Positions 14,762 through 24,305 of a stretch of DNA of 64,000 bases are shown in pieces; the stretch's first letter is position 1; every line of letters starts with the position of its first letter. This stretch comes from Plesiocystis pacifica SIR-1 (GTDB taxonomy: Bacteria > Myxococcota_A > Polyangia > Nannocystales > Nannocystaceae), in contig NZ_ABCS01000006.1 in assembly GCF_000170895.1 (NCBI RefSeq), positions 114,488 to 178,487 of the forward strand, given 5' to 3'. The notes beneath the pieces were generated by a model, which was given only the letters and a program-made list of their open reading frames with translations, had not been told where the DNA came from and searched no databases. The position numbers and the translations under genes were made by a program.

Positions 14762-16075
14762 CTAGCTCCGCGAGGCCTGCCCGCGGGGACCACCGCCTCC
14801 TCCGCGCTTGCCCCCCCGACGCCCGCCGCCTCCGCGACCCCCCCGTCGGCCGGAGCTCTTGTTCGCGCCGCTCTTCTTCTTCGCGCCCCCTCCGGGCTTC
14901 GACCCACTCCGCCGCGCGGCCAGGTCCGTCAGCTCCGGCAGAGCCTGCGAGGGCGGATACCCGTGATCCTCGATCCGCTCGATGTGCGCCCGCAGCAAAC
15001 GCTCGATATCGACGAGATAGGCCCGCTCCTCGACATCGCAAAAGGACAGCGCGATGCCCGAGTTGCCCGCCCGAGCCGTCCGCCCGATGCGGTGGATGTA
15101 GGTCTCCGGCACGTTCGGCAGGTCGAAGTTGATGACGTGGGAGACCTTCGAGATGTCGAGGCCGCGGGCGGCGATGTCCGTCGCCACGAGCACGCGCAGC
15201 TCCCCACCCTTGAAAGCCTCGAGCGCCCGGGTGCGCGCGTTTTGAGACTTGTTGCCGTGGATCGCCGCCGAGCTGACCCCAGCCGCGCTGAGGTGCTTGG
15301 CGATGCGGTTGGCGCCGTGCTTGGTCCGAGAGAAGACCAGTGAGCGGCTGACGCTCGGGTCCGCGCGCAGCAGGTCGACCAGCAGCTTGCGCTTGTTGCC
15401 CTTGTCCACGAAGTAGAGCCGCTGGTCGACGTCCGCCGGCTCGGACACCCGAGCCACGGCGACCTCCACGGGATCATCGAGCAAGGTCGCCGCGAGCTCC
15501 TTGATCGCGCTGGGCATGGTCGCCGAGAAGAACAGCGTCTGCCGCTTGCTCGGCAACGCCTTCACGATCCGCCGGATGTCGGGCAAGAAGCCCATGTCGA
15601 GCATCTGATCTGCCTCGTCGAGGACAAAGACCTCGACCCGCTTGAGATCGATGTGCCCCCGACCCATGAGGTCGAGGAGGCGGCCCGGGGTGGCCACGAG
15701 CACGTCCACGCCCCGGCGCAGCTCAGCGATCTGAGGCTTGTCCTTCACGCCGCCAAAGATGACGGTGTGCCACAGCTCGAGGTGCTTGGCGTAGGAGCCG
15801 ATGTTGGCCCCGATCTGCGCCGCGAGCTCGCGGGTCGGCGAGACGATCAGCGCGCGGATGCGCGGCTCATCCGGCGGGTCCGCGTCGAGGCGTTGGAGGA
15901 TGGGAAGAGAGAAGGCAGCCGTCTTGCCTGTGCCCGTTTGCGCGCAGCCGAGAATGTCTCGGCCGGCGATGGCCGAAGGAATGGCCTGGGTCTGGATGGG
16001 TGTCGGCGTCTCGTAGCCCGCCTCGCGGACGGCGCGGAGCAGGGGCTTGGCGAGGCCGAGGGTCTCAAAACTCAC
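14762..16075 (-). CDS. rhlE: DEAD-box RNA helicase, RhlE type
   Basis: A 437-residue ATP-dependent RNA helicase. The visible motifs are the Q-motif region [12 protein letters not shown], motif I AQTGTGKT (45-52), PTRELAAQ (80-87), motif II DEAD (153-156), motif III SAT (184-186), and motif [12 protein letters not shown]. It lacks the C-terminal domains of DbpA or DeaD. Instead the last 65 residues are a basic Gly/Arg/Lys tail of RGG character for RNA binding, as in RhlE proteins. The expected role is in rRNA assembly or mRNA turnover in the cytoplasm. It is a single gene whose neighbours are lipoprotein genes. Confidence 0.93.
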   Translation of the reverse strand: MSFETLGLAKPLLRAVREAGYETPTPIQTQAIPSAIAGRDILGCAQTGTGKTAAFSLPILQRLDADPPDEPRIRALIVSPTRELAAQIGANIGSYAKHLELWHTVIFGGVKDKPQIAELRRGVDVLVATPGRLLDLMGRGHIDLKRVEVFVLDEADQMLDMGFLPDIRRIVKALPSKRQTLFFSATMPSAIKELAATLLDDPVEVAVARVSEPADVDQRLYFVDKGNKRKLLVDLLRADPSVSRSLVFSRTKHGANRIAKHLSAAGVSSAAIHGNKSQNARTRALEAFKGGELRVLVATDIAARGLDISKVSHVINFDLPNVPETYIHRIGRTARAGNSGIALSFCDVEERAYLVDIERLLRAHIERIEDHGYPPSQALPELTDLAARRSGSKPGGGAKKKSGANKSSGRRGGRGGGGRRGGKRGGGGGPRGQASRS

Positions 16076-16179
16076 CAGCGCCGACTCGCACGGATGATCC
16101 TCCGACGCAAGCTCCCCACCTCAAAGACGCGTGACTTTGGTCCCAGCGGCACCGGGGAGACCCTCAGGACCGCTCCCCT

Positions 16180-17865
16180 TCAGCCCTGGGGGTTGATCTT
16201 CACCGTCCCCGCGCCGCCGACGTAGGCGTAGCTGTCGTAGTTGTCCCAGCCGACCACGAGCACGCCGAAGGGCTCGCCGCCGCTCTCGATGGTGTGGACC
16301 CCGTCCCAGATCTGGTAGCGGCCCACCTCCCAGGTGGCGTCGCCCAGGGGCGTGAAGGTCTCCTCGGCGACGGGAAAGTCGTCGAGGGTGATGGTCGAGC
16401 CGGCCTTGCGCATCAGCACGAGCACGTCGGCGTCCCAGGTGCCCGGGACCAGGGCGACGTAGCGCGGCAGGTACTGCTCGATGGGCGGGATGTGGACCAT
16501 CGCCGGGTCGCCCTGGTTTTGGAAGGGCTGGCTGAGCACCTGGGCGCTGAGCATGTAGCTGACCAGGGCGATGGGGGCGCTGGCCTCGACGCGGAAGTCG
16601 GCCTCCACGCCAAAGGGCGCGTTGACGTAGAAGTCCGCGACCTCGCCAGCGTCGAGCTCGAGGGGCCCGGCGGGCAGGCCCGTGACCATGGGCGAGTAGT
16701 CGAGCTCGACCACGGTGCCGTCCTCGGACGCGTAGATCTGCCACAGCGTCGCCTCGGGCACGTAGCCGTCGCGGATCGGCATGTGCGGGGCGATGAATTT
16801 CTTGCCCCACAGGCGCACCCCCGCGAGCTGCTCCTCGAGGTGGTCGCAGCAGCACGGATCCTTGGGGATGTTGGCGCAGCCGTGGCCCGAGAACACCGCC
16901 ACGGGGCGCTCGGGGTCGCTCTCGACCAGGGTCCCGCTCAGGTTCGCGTGCGGATCCTCGGGGTTGAAGGTCAGGGTGTCGCCGGCCTGGAGCTCGACCA
17001 ACACCGGCTCCCCGGCGGCCGTGGCCTCGAGGCCGGGCCCGCCGAGGGTGCTGACCGAGGGGGTCACCGTGACCACGGTCTGATCGACCCCGGCGGCGAT
17101 GGTCAGGAAGGGGTTGGCGTGGTCGGACAAGTCCGCGTAGTTGACCACCTGGTTGCGGTGGTCCCAGCTCGGCACCGGGTAGAGCAAGGAGGCGTCGGAC
17201 AGGTAGGACGAGGCCCCGTCGATGGGGTTGAACTGGTAGGCGATGATCGGCAGGTCCGAGGTGATCCGGTAGGCCCCGCCGGGGTTGATGCCCGGGCCCT
17301 CGAGGTGGAAGTCCTCGACCTGGAATTCGTGCACGCTCAGCGGAGCCACGAGCGCGGGCTCGACCACGGGCTCCCAGGCCCCGTCGACCCGGCGATCGAG
17401 GTGGACGAGGGCCTCGCCGCCGTCCTGGACGTTGGAGACCACGGCGGCGAAGGGGGTGATGTCGAGGTTGCTGTCGAGGTCGACGGTGAAGAACTCGCAG
17501 CCCACGGAGGTCTCGCCGGCGGCCGCCTCGGCGCAGGTCGTGGGGATCATCGGCGGCGGCTCGGGGGGCAGGTCGACGTCGGCGAGGTCGAACTTGGGCT
17601 CGCTCGACTCCTCGGACTCCTCGCTCACCTCGTCCTCCCCCGGCCCCTCCTCGCTCGCCTCCGAAGCCGCCTCGGCTCCGGCCTCGCTCGGGGTCTCCGC
17701 CGCGGAGTCCTCGACCTCGTCCGCCGCCGACTCGGTGTAGACGCTGGTCGTGTCGTCGCCCCGGCAGCCGACCGAGAGTCCTGCCCAGAGCAGCAGCGCG
17801 AGCCCCACGACCGCGCCCTCGCGCAGCCGCGGCACCGAGCGTCCGTCCCCACCTGTCCCGACCAT
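16180..17865 (-). CDS. IgGFc-binding-protein-like lipoprotein
   Basis: A 561-residue predicted lipoprotein with signal peptide ending LSVGC (Cys34) from the ATG at 17865; the frame is open further upstream but would displace the signal. A long acidic linker of Glu/Ser/Ala follows to about residue 100. The rest matches the bacterial IgGFc-binding N-terminal domain: strands such as RITSDLPIIAYQFNP, SYLSDASLLYP, a central phrase RPVAVFSGHGCANIP, a tandem Cys cluster CCCDHLEEQL, GKKFIAPHMPIRDG, and IEQYLPRYVALVPG. This is a beta-rich adhesive or surface domain of unknown ligand. It is a distant paralogue of the protein at 51604-53349. Confidence 0.88.
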   Translation of the reverse strand: MVGTGGDGRSVPRLREGAVVGLALLLWAGLSVGCRGDDTTSVYTESAADEVEDSAAETPSEAGAEAASEASEEGPGEDEVSEESEESSEPKFDLADVDLPPEPPPMIPTTCAEAAAGETSVGCEFFTVDLDSNLDITPFAAVVSNVQDGGEALVHLDRRVDGAWEPVVEPALVAPLSVHEFQVEDFHLEGPGINPGGAYRITSDLPIIAYQFNPIDGASSYLSDASLLYPVPSWDHRNQVVNYADLSDHANPFLTIAAGVDQTVVTVTPSVSTLGGPGLEATAAGEPVLVELQAGDTLTFNPEDPHANLSGTLVESDPERPVAVFSGHGCANIPKDPCCCDHLEEQLAGVRLWGKKFIAPHMPIRDGYVPEATLWQIYASEDGTVVELDYSPMVTGLPAGPLELDAGEVADFYVNAPFGVEADFRVEASAPIALVSYMLSAQVLSQPFQNQGDPAMVHIPPIEQYLPRYVALVPGTWDADVLVLMRKAGSTITLDDFPVAEETFTPLGDATWEVGRYQIWDGVHTIESGGEPFGVLVVGWDNYDSYAYVGGAGTVKINPQG

Positions 17866-17975
17866 GATCCGACTATACCCTCGCCGCCCCCGGTCGCTCG
17901 CGCCTCCCCCGTGGCAGGCTCGACACGGCCCGCTGCGGACATCAGACTTCACGAGACACCCTGCGCCCCTCGCCC

Positions 17976-18887
17976 ATGCGTCCCCCCCTCCCCCCACGCC
18001 CGACCCGGCTCAGGCTGGCCCCAGCCCTGAGCTCCAGCGCCCTCGGGCCGGCGGCATTGTTGCTCGGAGCCCTCGCCGCGCCGAGCCAGGCCGCGGCCGG
18101 GCCGGTCGACACCAACAAGGGCGGCGCCCCGCCCCGAGAGGGCCTGAGCGTCAACGCCAGCGCGTCCGTCAACCTGTCCGGCGGCAACGTCAACCGCAGC
18201 CAGCTCGCGCTCGCGGGCAACCTGCACTGGCAGGACTTCCACGCTCCGTCGCCGAGCGCGGGCCCCGATCATCCCGCCCGCGTCCTCGGCCCGCAGCTGC
18301 CCTGGCCCCGCCAACAGTTCCAGCTCGAGGGAAGCAGCGCCCTGATGACCAACGAAGGCTTTCGGGTCCGCAACAGCGCCTTCGCCTTCGGCCGCTGGCG
18401 TCGGATGTGGCACCGCCGCGTCGGCACCACCGCCTTCGGCCAGATCGAGTACGACGAGCGCCGCTCCCTGCGTCGCCGCTCCCTGCTCGGCGCCGGCGGC
18501 AGCGTGACCCTGAGCAACCGCCTGCGCCTGCGCGCCTTCACCTCGGCCAGCTACATCGTCGAGTTCGAGCGCAACACCATCACCGTCCCCGACGACCCCC
18601 ACCCCGAGGCGCCGATCAACCACCGCCTGTCCGCGGTCCTCGTGGTCACGGCGAGCCTCGTCGGCGACGACGCCCTGCGCCTGCGCAGCGCGACCTTCGT
18701 GCAGCCGCGCTTCGACGACCCCAGCGACTTGCGCACCCTGCAGTCGATGCAGCTCGAGGGCCAGATCCTGCGCAACTTCGCCATGGGCCTCGACGCCTCG
18801 CTGGAGTGGGACAACCAGCCGCCCATGGGCGTGGTGCCCTTCGACTGGGCCGTGTCGAGCTACGTGCGCGTCAGCCTGGGCGGCTGA
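17976..18887 (+). CDS. Putative outer-membrane beta-barrel protein (DUF481-like)
   Basis: A 303-residue secreted protein. Residues 1 to about 40 form a signal peptide ending near SQAAAGP. The mature sequence consists of alternating amphipathic strands (LSVNASASVNLSGGNVN, LALAGNLHWQ, RVRNSAFAFGRW, TAFGQIEYDERRS, SLLGAGGSVTLS) and ends with SYVRVSLGG, with a hydrophobic alternation typical of a barrel C-terminus. The opening phrase, 'SxNLSGGNVNRSQLALAGN', resembles the start of DUF481/YdiY barrels. Its 3' end overlaps the convergent amidotransferase gene by 17 bases. Confidence 0.82.
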   Translation: MRPPLPPRPTRLRLAPALSSSALGPAALLLGALAAPSQAAAGPVDTNKGGAPPREGLSVNASASVNLSGGNVNRSQLALAGNLHWQDFHAPSPSAGPDHPARVLGPQLPWPRQQFQLEGSSALMTNEGFRVRNSAFAFGRWRRMWHRRVGTTAFGQIEYDERRSLRRRSLLGAGGSVTLSNRLRLRAFTSASYIVEFERNTITVPDDPHPEAPINHRLSAVLVVTASLVGDDALRLRSATFVQPRFDDPSDLRTLQSMQLEGQILRNFAMGLDASLEWDNQPPMGVVPFDWAVSSYVRVSLGG

Positions 18888-19608
18888 ACACCGCGTCGAA
18901 CCACGCGCCGATCAGCCCCGTCGCGGCGTCGCCCTCGCCCCGGTAGTCCGGCGAGCGTGGCCGGGTCTCGCCGCTGGCCTCGATGGCGTCGGCGAAGGCC
19001 GAGAAGCGCTGGTGGGCCTCGACGGCGGCCAGATCCGGGTGGAACTGCGTCGTCCACCAATCGGCGGCGTCGATGCGCATCGCCTGGATCGGCACGGCCT
19101 CCGTGGACGCCAGCAAGGTCGCGCCCCTGGGCAGGGCCATGACGTGGTCGGTGTGCCCGGTGTGGCCGTGGAGCGCCCCGCGTCCCCCGGCGAGCGGACC
19201 GAACACGGGGTCTTCGTGGGCGGCCGCGCCGAGGTCGAACGCGAGGGTCCCGGCCTCCATGCGCGAGCGATCGGTCTCGACGGCGACGCCGAGGTGCACG
19301 GCCATGAGCTGGTGCCCAAAGCAAATTCCAAAGCCCGGGAGGCCGCGGTCGAGGGCCCCGTCGAGGAGGCCGCGCATGGCGTGGACCCACTCGCGGCTGC
19401 GCGGATCGTGGACGGAGAAGTTGCCCGAGCCGCCGATGATCACCCCGTCGACGCCCTCGAGCCAATCGGCCCGGGCCGGCTCGGCGAGGGCGTTGCGGGT
19501 GCGCAGCCGAGCCGCCCGCGGGCCGAGCCGCCGGGCGACGCAGTCTCGCTCGTGCTCGGCTACGCTCGCGCCCGGGGGCCGGATCTGGACCAGCAGGATC
19601 TCGCGCAC
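18871..19608 (-). CDS. Class I glutamine amidotransferase-like protein
   Basis: A 245-residue stand-alone GATase1 domain. The nucleophile elbow is GICFGHQ with Cys96, and the His of the triad is His190 in QFHPDL. The usual third triad residue is Glu in HPE; here it is Asp192. The family (GuaA-like, COG0518) hydrolyses glutamine or related gamma-glutamyl compounds. Without a synthetase partner the substrate is unknown. It lies 33 bases downstream of rsmE on the same strand, so the two are probably cotranscribed. Confidence 0.9.
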   Translation of the reverse strand: MREILLVQIRPPGASVAEHERDCVARRLGPRAARLRTRNALAEPARADWLEGVDGVIIGGSGNFSVHDPRSREWVHAMRGLLDGALDRGLPGFGICFGHQLMAVHLGVAVETDRSRMEAGTLAFDLGAAAHEDPVFGPLAGGRGALHGHTGHTDHVMALPRGATLLASTEAVPIQAMRIDAADWWTTQFHPDLAAVEAHQRFSAFADAIEASGETRPRSPDYRGEGDAATGLIGAWFDAVFSRPG

Positions 19609-19641
19609 GCGCTGAGCATACGAGATCGACGGCCCGGCGTT

Positions 19642-20373
19642 TCAACCCGAGCGCGGTCCAGGATCCAGGCGCGCGAGCAGAGCGACCGCCGCCGTCTCGA
19701 CCCGCATGATCCGCGGCCCGAGGTGCACGAGCGCATCGCCGAGGGCCGCGAAGCGCTCGCGCTCGAACTCGACGAAGCCGCCCTCGGGGCCGAGCACGAG
19801 GGTCAGCGGGCCGACCTGGGCGCGCGGGCAGGGCCGCGGGCCGTGGGGATCGGCGACCAGCACCGGGGCCGCGGCGCGCAGGCTCGCCAGGCGGTCCTCG
19901 GCGAAGGGGCGGAAGCGACGGTGGAACTCGAGCTCGGGCAAGATCGTGTCGCGGGTCTGCTCGAGGCCAAGAAGCAGCTGGCGCCGCAGCGCCGCCGGCT
20001 CGAGGGCGGAGGCGTCCCAGTAGCTCTTCTCGACCCGCCGGGAGTGGAACAACAAAAAGCGCTTGATACCCAGGACCGTCCCCTGCTGCAGGACCTTCTC
20101 GAGGGTCGCCGGCCGGGGCAGGGCGACCGCCAGGGTCACCGCCGAGGGCGGCGGCGGCGGCTCCGAGAGCGCTGCTTCGAGCTCGAGCTCGAGCGCCTCC
20201 CGATCGATGCGCACCACCCGAGCGCGCCCCATCTTCCCCCCGAGCAGGCCCACACCCAGCGCATCACCCACGGCCGCCTTGATGTGCTTGCGGACGTGGA
20301 CCAGACGCCGATCCAGAAGGCGCACGCGCGCCTCGGAGACGAAGTCTTCGGGCTGGAGCAGGATCAGGTTCAT
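19642..20373 (-). CDS. rsmE: 16S rRNA (uracil-1498-N3)-methyltransferase RsmE
   Basis: A 243-residue SPOUT methyltransferase. The N-terminal part is a PUA-like RNA-binding domain (RRLVHVRKHIKAAVGD). The catalytic knot is shown by the family motifs KSYWDASALEPAALRRQ, LVLGPEGGF and HLGPRIMRVETAA, which form the S-adenosylmethionine-binding trefoil. It methylates U1498 of 16S rRNA. The start at 20373 is favoured by an AGGAGG ribosome binding site just before it; an upstream in-frame ATG at 20394 would place that site inside the gene. It is divergent from the amidohydrolase gene by 32 bases. Confidence 0.95.
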   Translation of the reverse strand: MNLILLQPEDFVSEARVRLLDRRLVHVRKHIKAAVGDALGVGLLGGKMGRARVVRIDREALELELEAALSEPPPPPSAVTLAVALPRPATLEKVLQQGTVLGIKRFLLFHSRRVEKSYWDASALEPAALRRQLLLGLEQTRDTILPELEFHRRFRPFAEDRLASLRAAAPVLVADPHGPRPCPRAQVGPLTLVLGPEGGFVEFERERFAALGDALVHLGPRIMRVETAAVALLARLDPGPRSG

Positions 20374-20405
20374 CGCTCCTCCTGGGGGTACCATGGGCGT
20401 CGTTC

Positions 20406-22103
20406 ATGGCCATGCGTCGTCGGTGTTTTTTGAGCGCGGCCGCCGGCTTGGCGGCCCTCCCCCTGGGCTGTGAGCGCAGCGCCCCGTCGAGCGCGGAGGC
20501 CCCGAGCAGCGCCGCGCGAGCCGAGCTGCTGATCCACGCCCGCGTCTACTCCGGCGGCAGCGGGCCCGTCCGCGGCGTCGCCGAGGCCCTCGCCATCGCG
20601 GGAGGCCGGGTGCTCGCGCTGGGCTCCCGCGCGGAGCTCGACGGCCTGCGCGGCCCCGACACCCGCGTCCTCGAGCTCGGCGAGGCCTTCGTCATGCCCG
20701 GGCTGACCGACGCCCACGCCCACCTCCTCGGCCTTGGTCAGACTCGGGAGATCGTCGATCTGCGCGGCGCCGCGACCCTCGACGAGGTCCGGGCTCGGCT
20801 CCGCGCCGGGGCGCCCCCCGGCGAGGGCTGGGTCCTCGGCCGCGGCTGGGACCAGAACCTGTGGGGCGGCGCCATGCCGACCGCGGCCGAGCTCGACGAG
20901 AGCTTCGCCGATCGCCCCGTGTGGCTGCGCCGCGTCGACGGCCACGCCGGCTGGGCCAACACCGCGGCCATGGAGCTCGCGGGGCTGAGCGCCGACACCC
21001 CCGATCCCGAAGGCGGCGAGTTCCTCCGCGACGAGGGCGGCGCGCCCGCGGGCGTGCTCGTCGACGCGGCCATGGACAGCATCCCCGTGCCCGAGCCGAG
21101 CGCCGAGGACCTCGAGCGGTGGATCCGGACGGCCACCCAGGAGGCCGCCAGCCTCGGGCTGACCGGCGTGCACGAGATGGGCCTGGGCGGCGAGGCGCAC
21201 CGGATCTTCACCCGCCTCGCCCAGGCCGGCGAGCTGCCCCTTCGAGTCCACGGCTACGCGAGCGAGGCCTGGTGGCGCGCCGGCCTCGACGGCGAGCAGC
21301 CGGGCCAGGTCGACCCCACCACGCGCTACGCCCTCGCCGGCATCAAGGTCTACGTCGACGGGGCCCTCGGCTCCCGCGGGGCCGCCATGCTCGCGCCCTA
21401 CAGCGACCGCGCCGGCCACCTCGGCGCGCTCATGCACGAGCCGCAGTACTACGTCGACATCAGCACCCAGGCCCTCGAGCGCGGCTTCCAGGTCGCCTCC
21501 CACGCCATCGGCGACCGCGGCATCCGGACCATCATCGAGGCCTACGCGGCCGCGATGGCGGCGACCAAGACCGCCGACCAGGATCGACGCCTGCGCATCG
21601 AGCACGCCCAGGTCATCGCCCCCGAGGACATCCCGCGCCTCGCCGAGCACGGCCTGATCGCCAGCATGCAGCCGACCCACGCGACCAGCGACATGCCCTG
21701 GGCCCCGGCGCGCGTGGGCCCCGAGCGCCTCGCGGGCGCCTACGCCTGGCAGCGCATGCTCGCCGCCGGCGTGCCCCTGGCCTTCGGCAGCGACTTCCCC
21801 GTCGAGCGCCCCTCGCCCCTGCTCGGGCTCTACGCCGCGATCACCCGCCAGGACCTCGACGGCCAGCCCGCGGGCGGCTGGCTCCCGGACCAGCGCGTCG
21901 ACCTCGACCAGGCCATCCACGGCTTCACCGCCGGGGCCGCCCACGCGGCCCACCGCGAGGACCACCTCGGGCGCCTCGGGCCGGGCTACGCCGCCGACCT
22001 GACCGTGCTGGCGAAGGACCCCTTCACCCTCGACGACCCCCGCGAGCTCCCGGAGCTCGAGGTCCTCGGGACGGCCGTCAGCGGCGAGCTCATCGGCCTC
22101 TAG
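20406..22103 (+). CDS. Tat-exported lipoprotein amidohydrolase (YtcJ-like)
   Basis: A 565-residue metal-dependent amidohydrolase of the family-3/YtcJ (COG1574) type. The N-terminus has a twin-arginine motif (RRCFLS) and lipobox LPLGC (Cys22), so it should be folded before export and then lipid-anchored. Metal ligands are seen in DAHAH (His104, His106), the carboxylated-Lys region GIKVYVDGALGSRGA, SHAIGDRG, IEHAQVI and FGSDFPVE. Relatives hydrolyse cyclic amides, N-acyl amino acids or aryl amides; the substrate cannot be read. It is followed by a bidirectional terminator shared with the type II secretion operon. Confidence 0.92.
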   Translation: MAMRRRCFLSAAAGLAALPLGCERSAPSSAEAPSSAARAELLIHARVYSGGSGPVRGVAEALAIAGGRVLALGSRAELDGLRGPDTRVLELGEAFVMPGLTDAHAHLLGLGQTREIVDLRGAATLDEVRARLRAGAPPGEGWVLGRGWDQNLWGGAMPTAAELDESFADRPVWLRRVDGHAGWANTAAMELAGLSADTPDPEGGEFLRDEGGAPAGVLVDAAMDSIPVPEPSAEDLERWIRTATQEAASLGLTGVHEMGLGGEAHRIFTRLAQAGELPLRVHGYASEAWWRAGLDGEQPGQVDPTTRYALAGIKVYVDGALGSRGAAMLAPYSDRAGHLGALMHEPQYYVDISTQALERGFQVASHAIGDRGIRTIIEAYAAAMAATKTADQDRRLRIEHAQVIAPEDIPRLAEHGLIASMQPTHATSDMPWAPARVGPERLAGAYAWQRMLAAGVPLAFGSDFPVERPSPLLGLYAAITRQDLDGQPAGGWLPDQRVDLDQAIHGFTAGAAHAAHREDHLGRLGPGYAADLTVLAKDPFTLDDPRELPELEVLGTAVSGELIGL

Positions 22104-22129
22104 ACGAGCCGGCGCGCGCAACGAAAAAG

Positions 22130-22157
22130 CCGCGGCGCTCTCTAGCTAGCGCCGCGG
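22130..22157. terminator. Bidirectional terminator ending the gsp operon
   Basis: CCGCGGCGCT at 22130-22139 pairs with AGCGCCGCGG at 22148-22157, a 10-bp perfect stem with an eight-base loop. AAAAAG flanks the left side and ACTTT the right side, which can serve as U-tracts in both directions. It lies between the convergent ends of the amidohydrolase gene (22103) and gspN (22182). Confidence 0.8.
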
Positions 22158-22181
22158 ACTTTCCATTGGGGGTCGGCGAGC

Positions 22182-23696
22182 CTAGCGGATCCCGCCGATC
22201 TCGTCGCCGCCCTCTTCCTCTTCGCCGCCTTCGTCCTCCTCGCCCTCTTCCTCCTCGGCGCCGTCGCCCTCTTCCTCCTCCTCCTCGCCTTCTTCCTCTT
22301 CCTCTTCCCCTTCCTCCTCACCGTTGCCCTCTTCGCCGGCCTCCTCGGCCTCGGCGACCTCGGCGACGACGCCAGCCTCGGGCGGGATGCGACGGGTCTC
22401 GGTGCTCGGCTCCTCCGAGCCCGAGCTCCCCGGCGGGTTCGCGGGGCCGCCGTCGGGCTCGCCAGGCTCGCCTGCGGTGCCCTGGTTGGCCTTGGCCTCC
22501 GCCATCTTGGCCTCGCGCTCGGCCCGTTGCTCGGCCCGCCGAGCGTCCCGCTCGCGTCGGCGCTGGCTGGCCTTCTCACGCTTCTCGCGCTGCATCTGCT
22601 CTTTGGTCTTTTGCTTGATGCCGCGGAAGCGCCGGTACTTGAAGTTACCGTCGAGGACGACGCCCAGCCAGCCGTCGTCCGGCGGGTCCATCTTCACCTT
22701 CTCGTCCGTGCCCTTGACCATGAAGTCGATGGGCGGGTTGTTCTCGCGCAGCTCCGGCGTGACGAAGAACTTGATGATCAGGTTGAGGCGCGACTTGTCG
22801 AGGGGGTCCTTGAAGGTGATGTCGCCCGAGATCTTGATCAGGATGTCGTCGCTCTCGTTGCCGAACTCCTCGGCGACCGCCTTGCCGTCGGTCACGGTCA
22901 GCACGCCGTCGAGGGTGCCCAGATCAATCTCGGGGATGGTCAGGCCCTTGGACAGCTTCTTCGACCCGGGCACGTAGAGCTTGGTCTCGCCGTCGCCCAC
23001 GGTGCACGAGGCGCAGTGGATCTCGAGCTTGCCGCTGGCCTTGGCCCACTCGTTCTTCGGCGCGGTCAGGTCGACGTCGAGGGCGAACAGGCCGCGCACC
23101 GGGGCGTTGACGGCCCCCTGCAGCTTGGGCACGGCGTAGAGCGGCAGGTCGGCGATGTGCACGTTGGCCCGGGACTCGTCCTCGCTCTGGTAGTAGCCGC
23201 CCGAGAGCTCGCCCTCGTCGAGGGCGCCCTCGAAGTCGACGTCGACGGTCCCGAACACCAGGTACTTGAGGATGTGGAAGCGGACGTCGAGCTCCTCGAC
23301 CACGAAGGGCACCGGGGTCGAGTCCGGGCGCGAGGGCTTGAAGCTCCAGGTCACGCCCTCGAGCTTGGCCGCGCCCCACGGCCGCAGCTTGATCTCGTCG
23401 ATGTGGATCAGCACGCCCTGCTTGCGCGCCTCGTGGGAGATGCGCCAGGACAGCGAGTCCGTCGGCAGGCTGATCCACGCCGCCATCACGAACACGAACA
23501 GCAGACCAAAAAACCACGCCGCGCCGCGGCCGAGCTTGCGCAGCAAGCCGCCGACGTCGAAGCCTCCGCCGCTGGGCTCGAGGCTGGGCGGGGTCCCGGA
23601 CATGCTCGCGCTGGGGCCGACGCCCGAGCTGGTCATGCTGCTGCCCGCGGGCACGGGCACCTGGTCGAGGTCGGGGATCTGCGAAGGGTCAGCCAT
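22182..23696 (-). CDS. gspN: Type II secretion protein GspN with long charged tail
   Basis: A 504-residue protein. An N-terminal cytoplasmic segment of about 60 residues precedes one membrane helix (AWFFGLLFVFVMAAWISLP, about 60-78). Residues about 80-345 match the periplasmic GspN/LapC-type domain: EARKQGVLIHIDEIKLRPWG, KLEGVTWSF, a repeated sheet region, and a Cys pair in HCASCTV. GspN is an accessory inner-membrane component of the type II pathway. The usual protein is about 250 residues. Here an extra 150-residue tail consists of a basic helix (about 350-400, many Arg/Lys/Glu) and a final stretch made almost only of Glu and Gly. It starts three bases after gspM and is the last gene of the operon. 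Confidence 0.88.
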   Translation of the reverse strand: MADPSQIPDLDQVPVPAGSSMTSSGVGPSASMSGTPPSLEPSGGGFDVGGLLRKLGRGAAWFFGLLFVFVMAAWISLPTDSLSWRISHEARKQGVLIHIDEIKLRPWGAAKLEGVTWSFKPSRPDSTPVPFVVEELDVRFHILKYLVFGTVDVDFEGALDEGELSGGYYQSEDESRANVHIADLPLYAVPKLQGAVNAPVRGLFALDVDLTAPKNEWAKASGKLEIHCASCTVGDGETKLYVPGSKKLSKGLTIPEIDLGTLDGVLTVTDGKAVAEEFGNESDDILIKISGDITFKDPLDKSRLNLIIKFFVTPELRENNPPIDFMVKGTDEKVKMDPPDDGWLGVVLDGNFKYRRFRGIKQKTKEQMQREKREKASQRRRERDARRAEQRAEREAKMAEAKANQGTAGEPGEPDGGPANPPGSSGSEEPSTETRRIPPEAGVVAEVAEAEEAGEEGNGEEEGEEEEEEGEEEEEEGDGAEEEEGEEDEGGEEEEGGDEIGGIR

Positions 23697-23699
23697 GGC

Positions 23700-24305
23700 T
23701 CACTTGTCCTCCTCGTCGCCGCCGCTCTCGTCCTCGCCCTCGCCCTCGATCGCGACGCGCTCGTAGGTCGCGAGCACGACGTCGACGTTGAGGCGGTCCT
23801 CGCTGACGCTCGGCGAGCGGATCGTCAGGCCGTGGGTCAGCACGACCTGCTCCTCCTGACCCTCGATGGCGGTCAGGAAATTGGTCAGCTGGGCCAGGCT
23901 CACGCTGCGCAGGTCGAACTCGTAGGTCCGCATCTGCAGGCCGGGCACGAGCTCGACGGGCTGCTTCTCTTCCTGGTTGCTGGCCTTGACCTCGGCCACG
24001 GACGCGGCCTGCTCGACGAGGGTCGAGAAGGACAGCGGCTTGTCCGAGATCTTCTCGTCCTTTTGGTTCTTCGAGGCGAGCTTCTCCTTGTAGGCGCTGC
24101 CGAAGGTCCGGGTCAGGTCCAGGCCGTCCTGCAGGTCCGTGATCTCCTCGTCGATGGCCGCGAGCTGCTTGGCGCGGAAGAAGAAGATCAGGAACGCGCC
24201 CATGATGAAGGCGACCCCGATGAGCGCCGACACGAGCACGCGCTCGCGGGGCTGGAGCTTGTCCCAGAAGCTGGGCCCGGCGTGCTTGGCATCAACCTTC
24301 GCCAT
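23700..24305 (-). CDS. gspM: Type II secretion protein GspM
   Basis: A 201-residue bitopic inner-membrane protein. A short cytoplasmic N-terminus with the PRERVLVSALIG phrase typical of GspM/PilO precedes one membrane helix (about 26-44). A periplasmic coiled coil and a small ferredoxin-like domain follow, with phrases SFSTLVEQAASVAEV and LRSVSLAQLTNFLTAIEG. GspM pairs with GspL in the assembly platform. The C-terminus ends in an acidic tail. Its start overlaps gspL by 14 bases. Confidence 0.9.
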   Translation of the reverse strand: MAKVDAKHAGPSFWDKLQPRERVLVSALIGVAFIMGAFLIFFFRAKQLAAIDEEITDLQDGLDLTRTFGSAYKEKLASKNQKDEKISDKPLSFSTLVEQAASVAEVKASNQEEKQPVELVPGLQMRTYEFDLRSVSLAQLTNFLTAIEGQEEQVVLTHGLTIRSPSVSEDRLNVDVVLATYERVAIEGEGEDESGGDEEDK

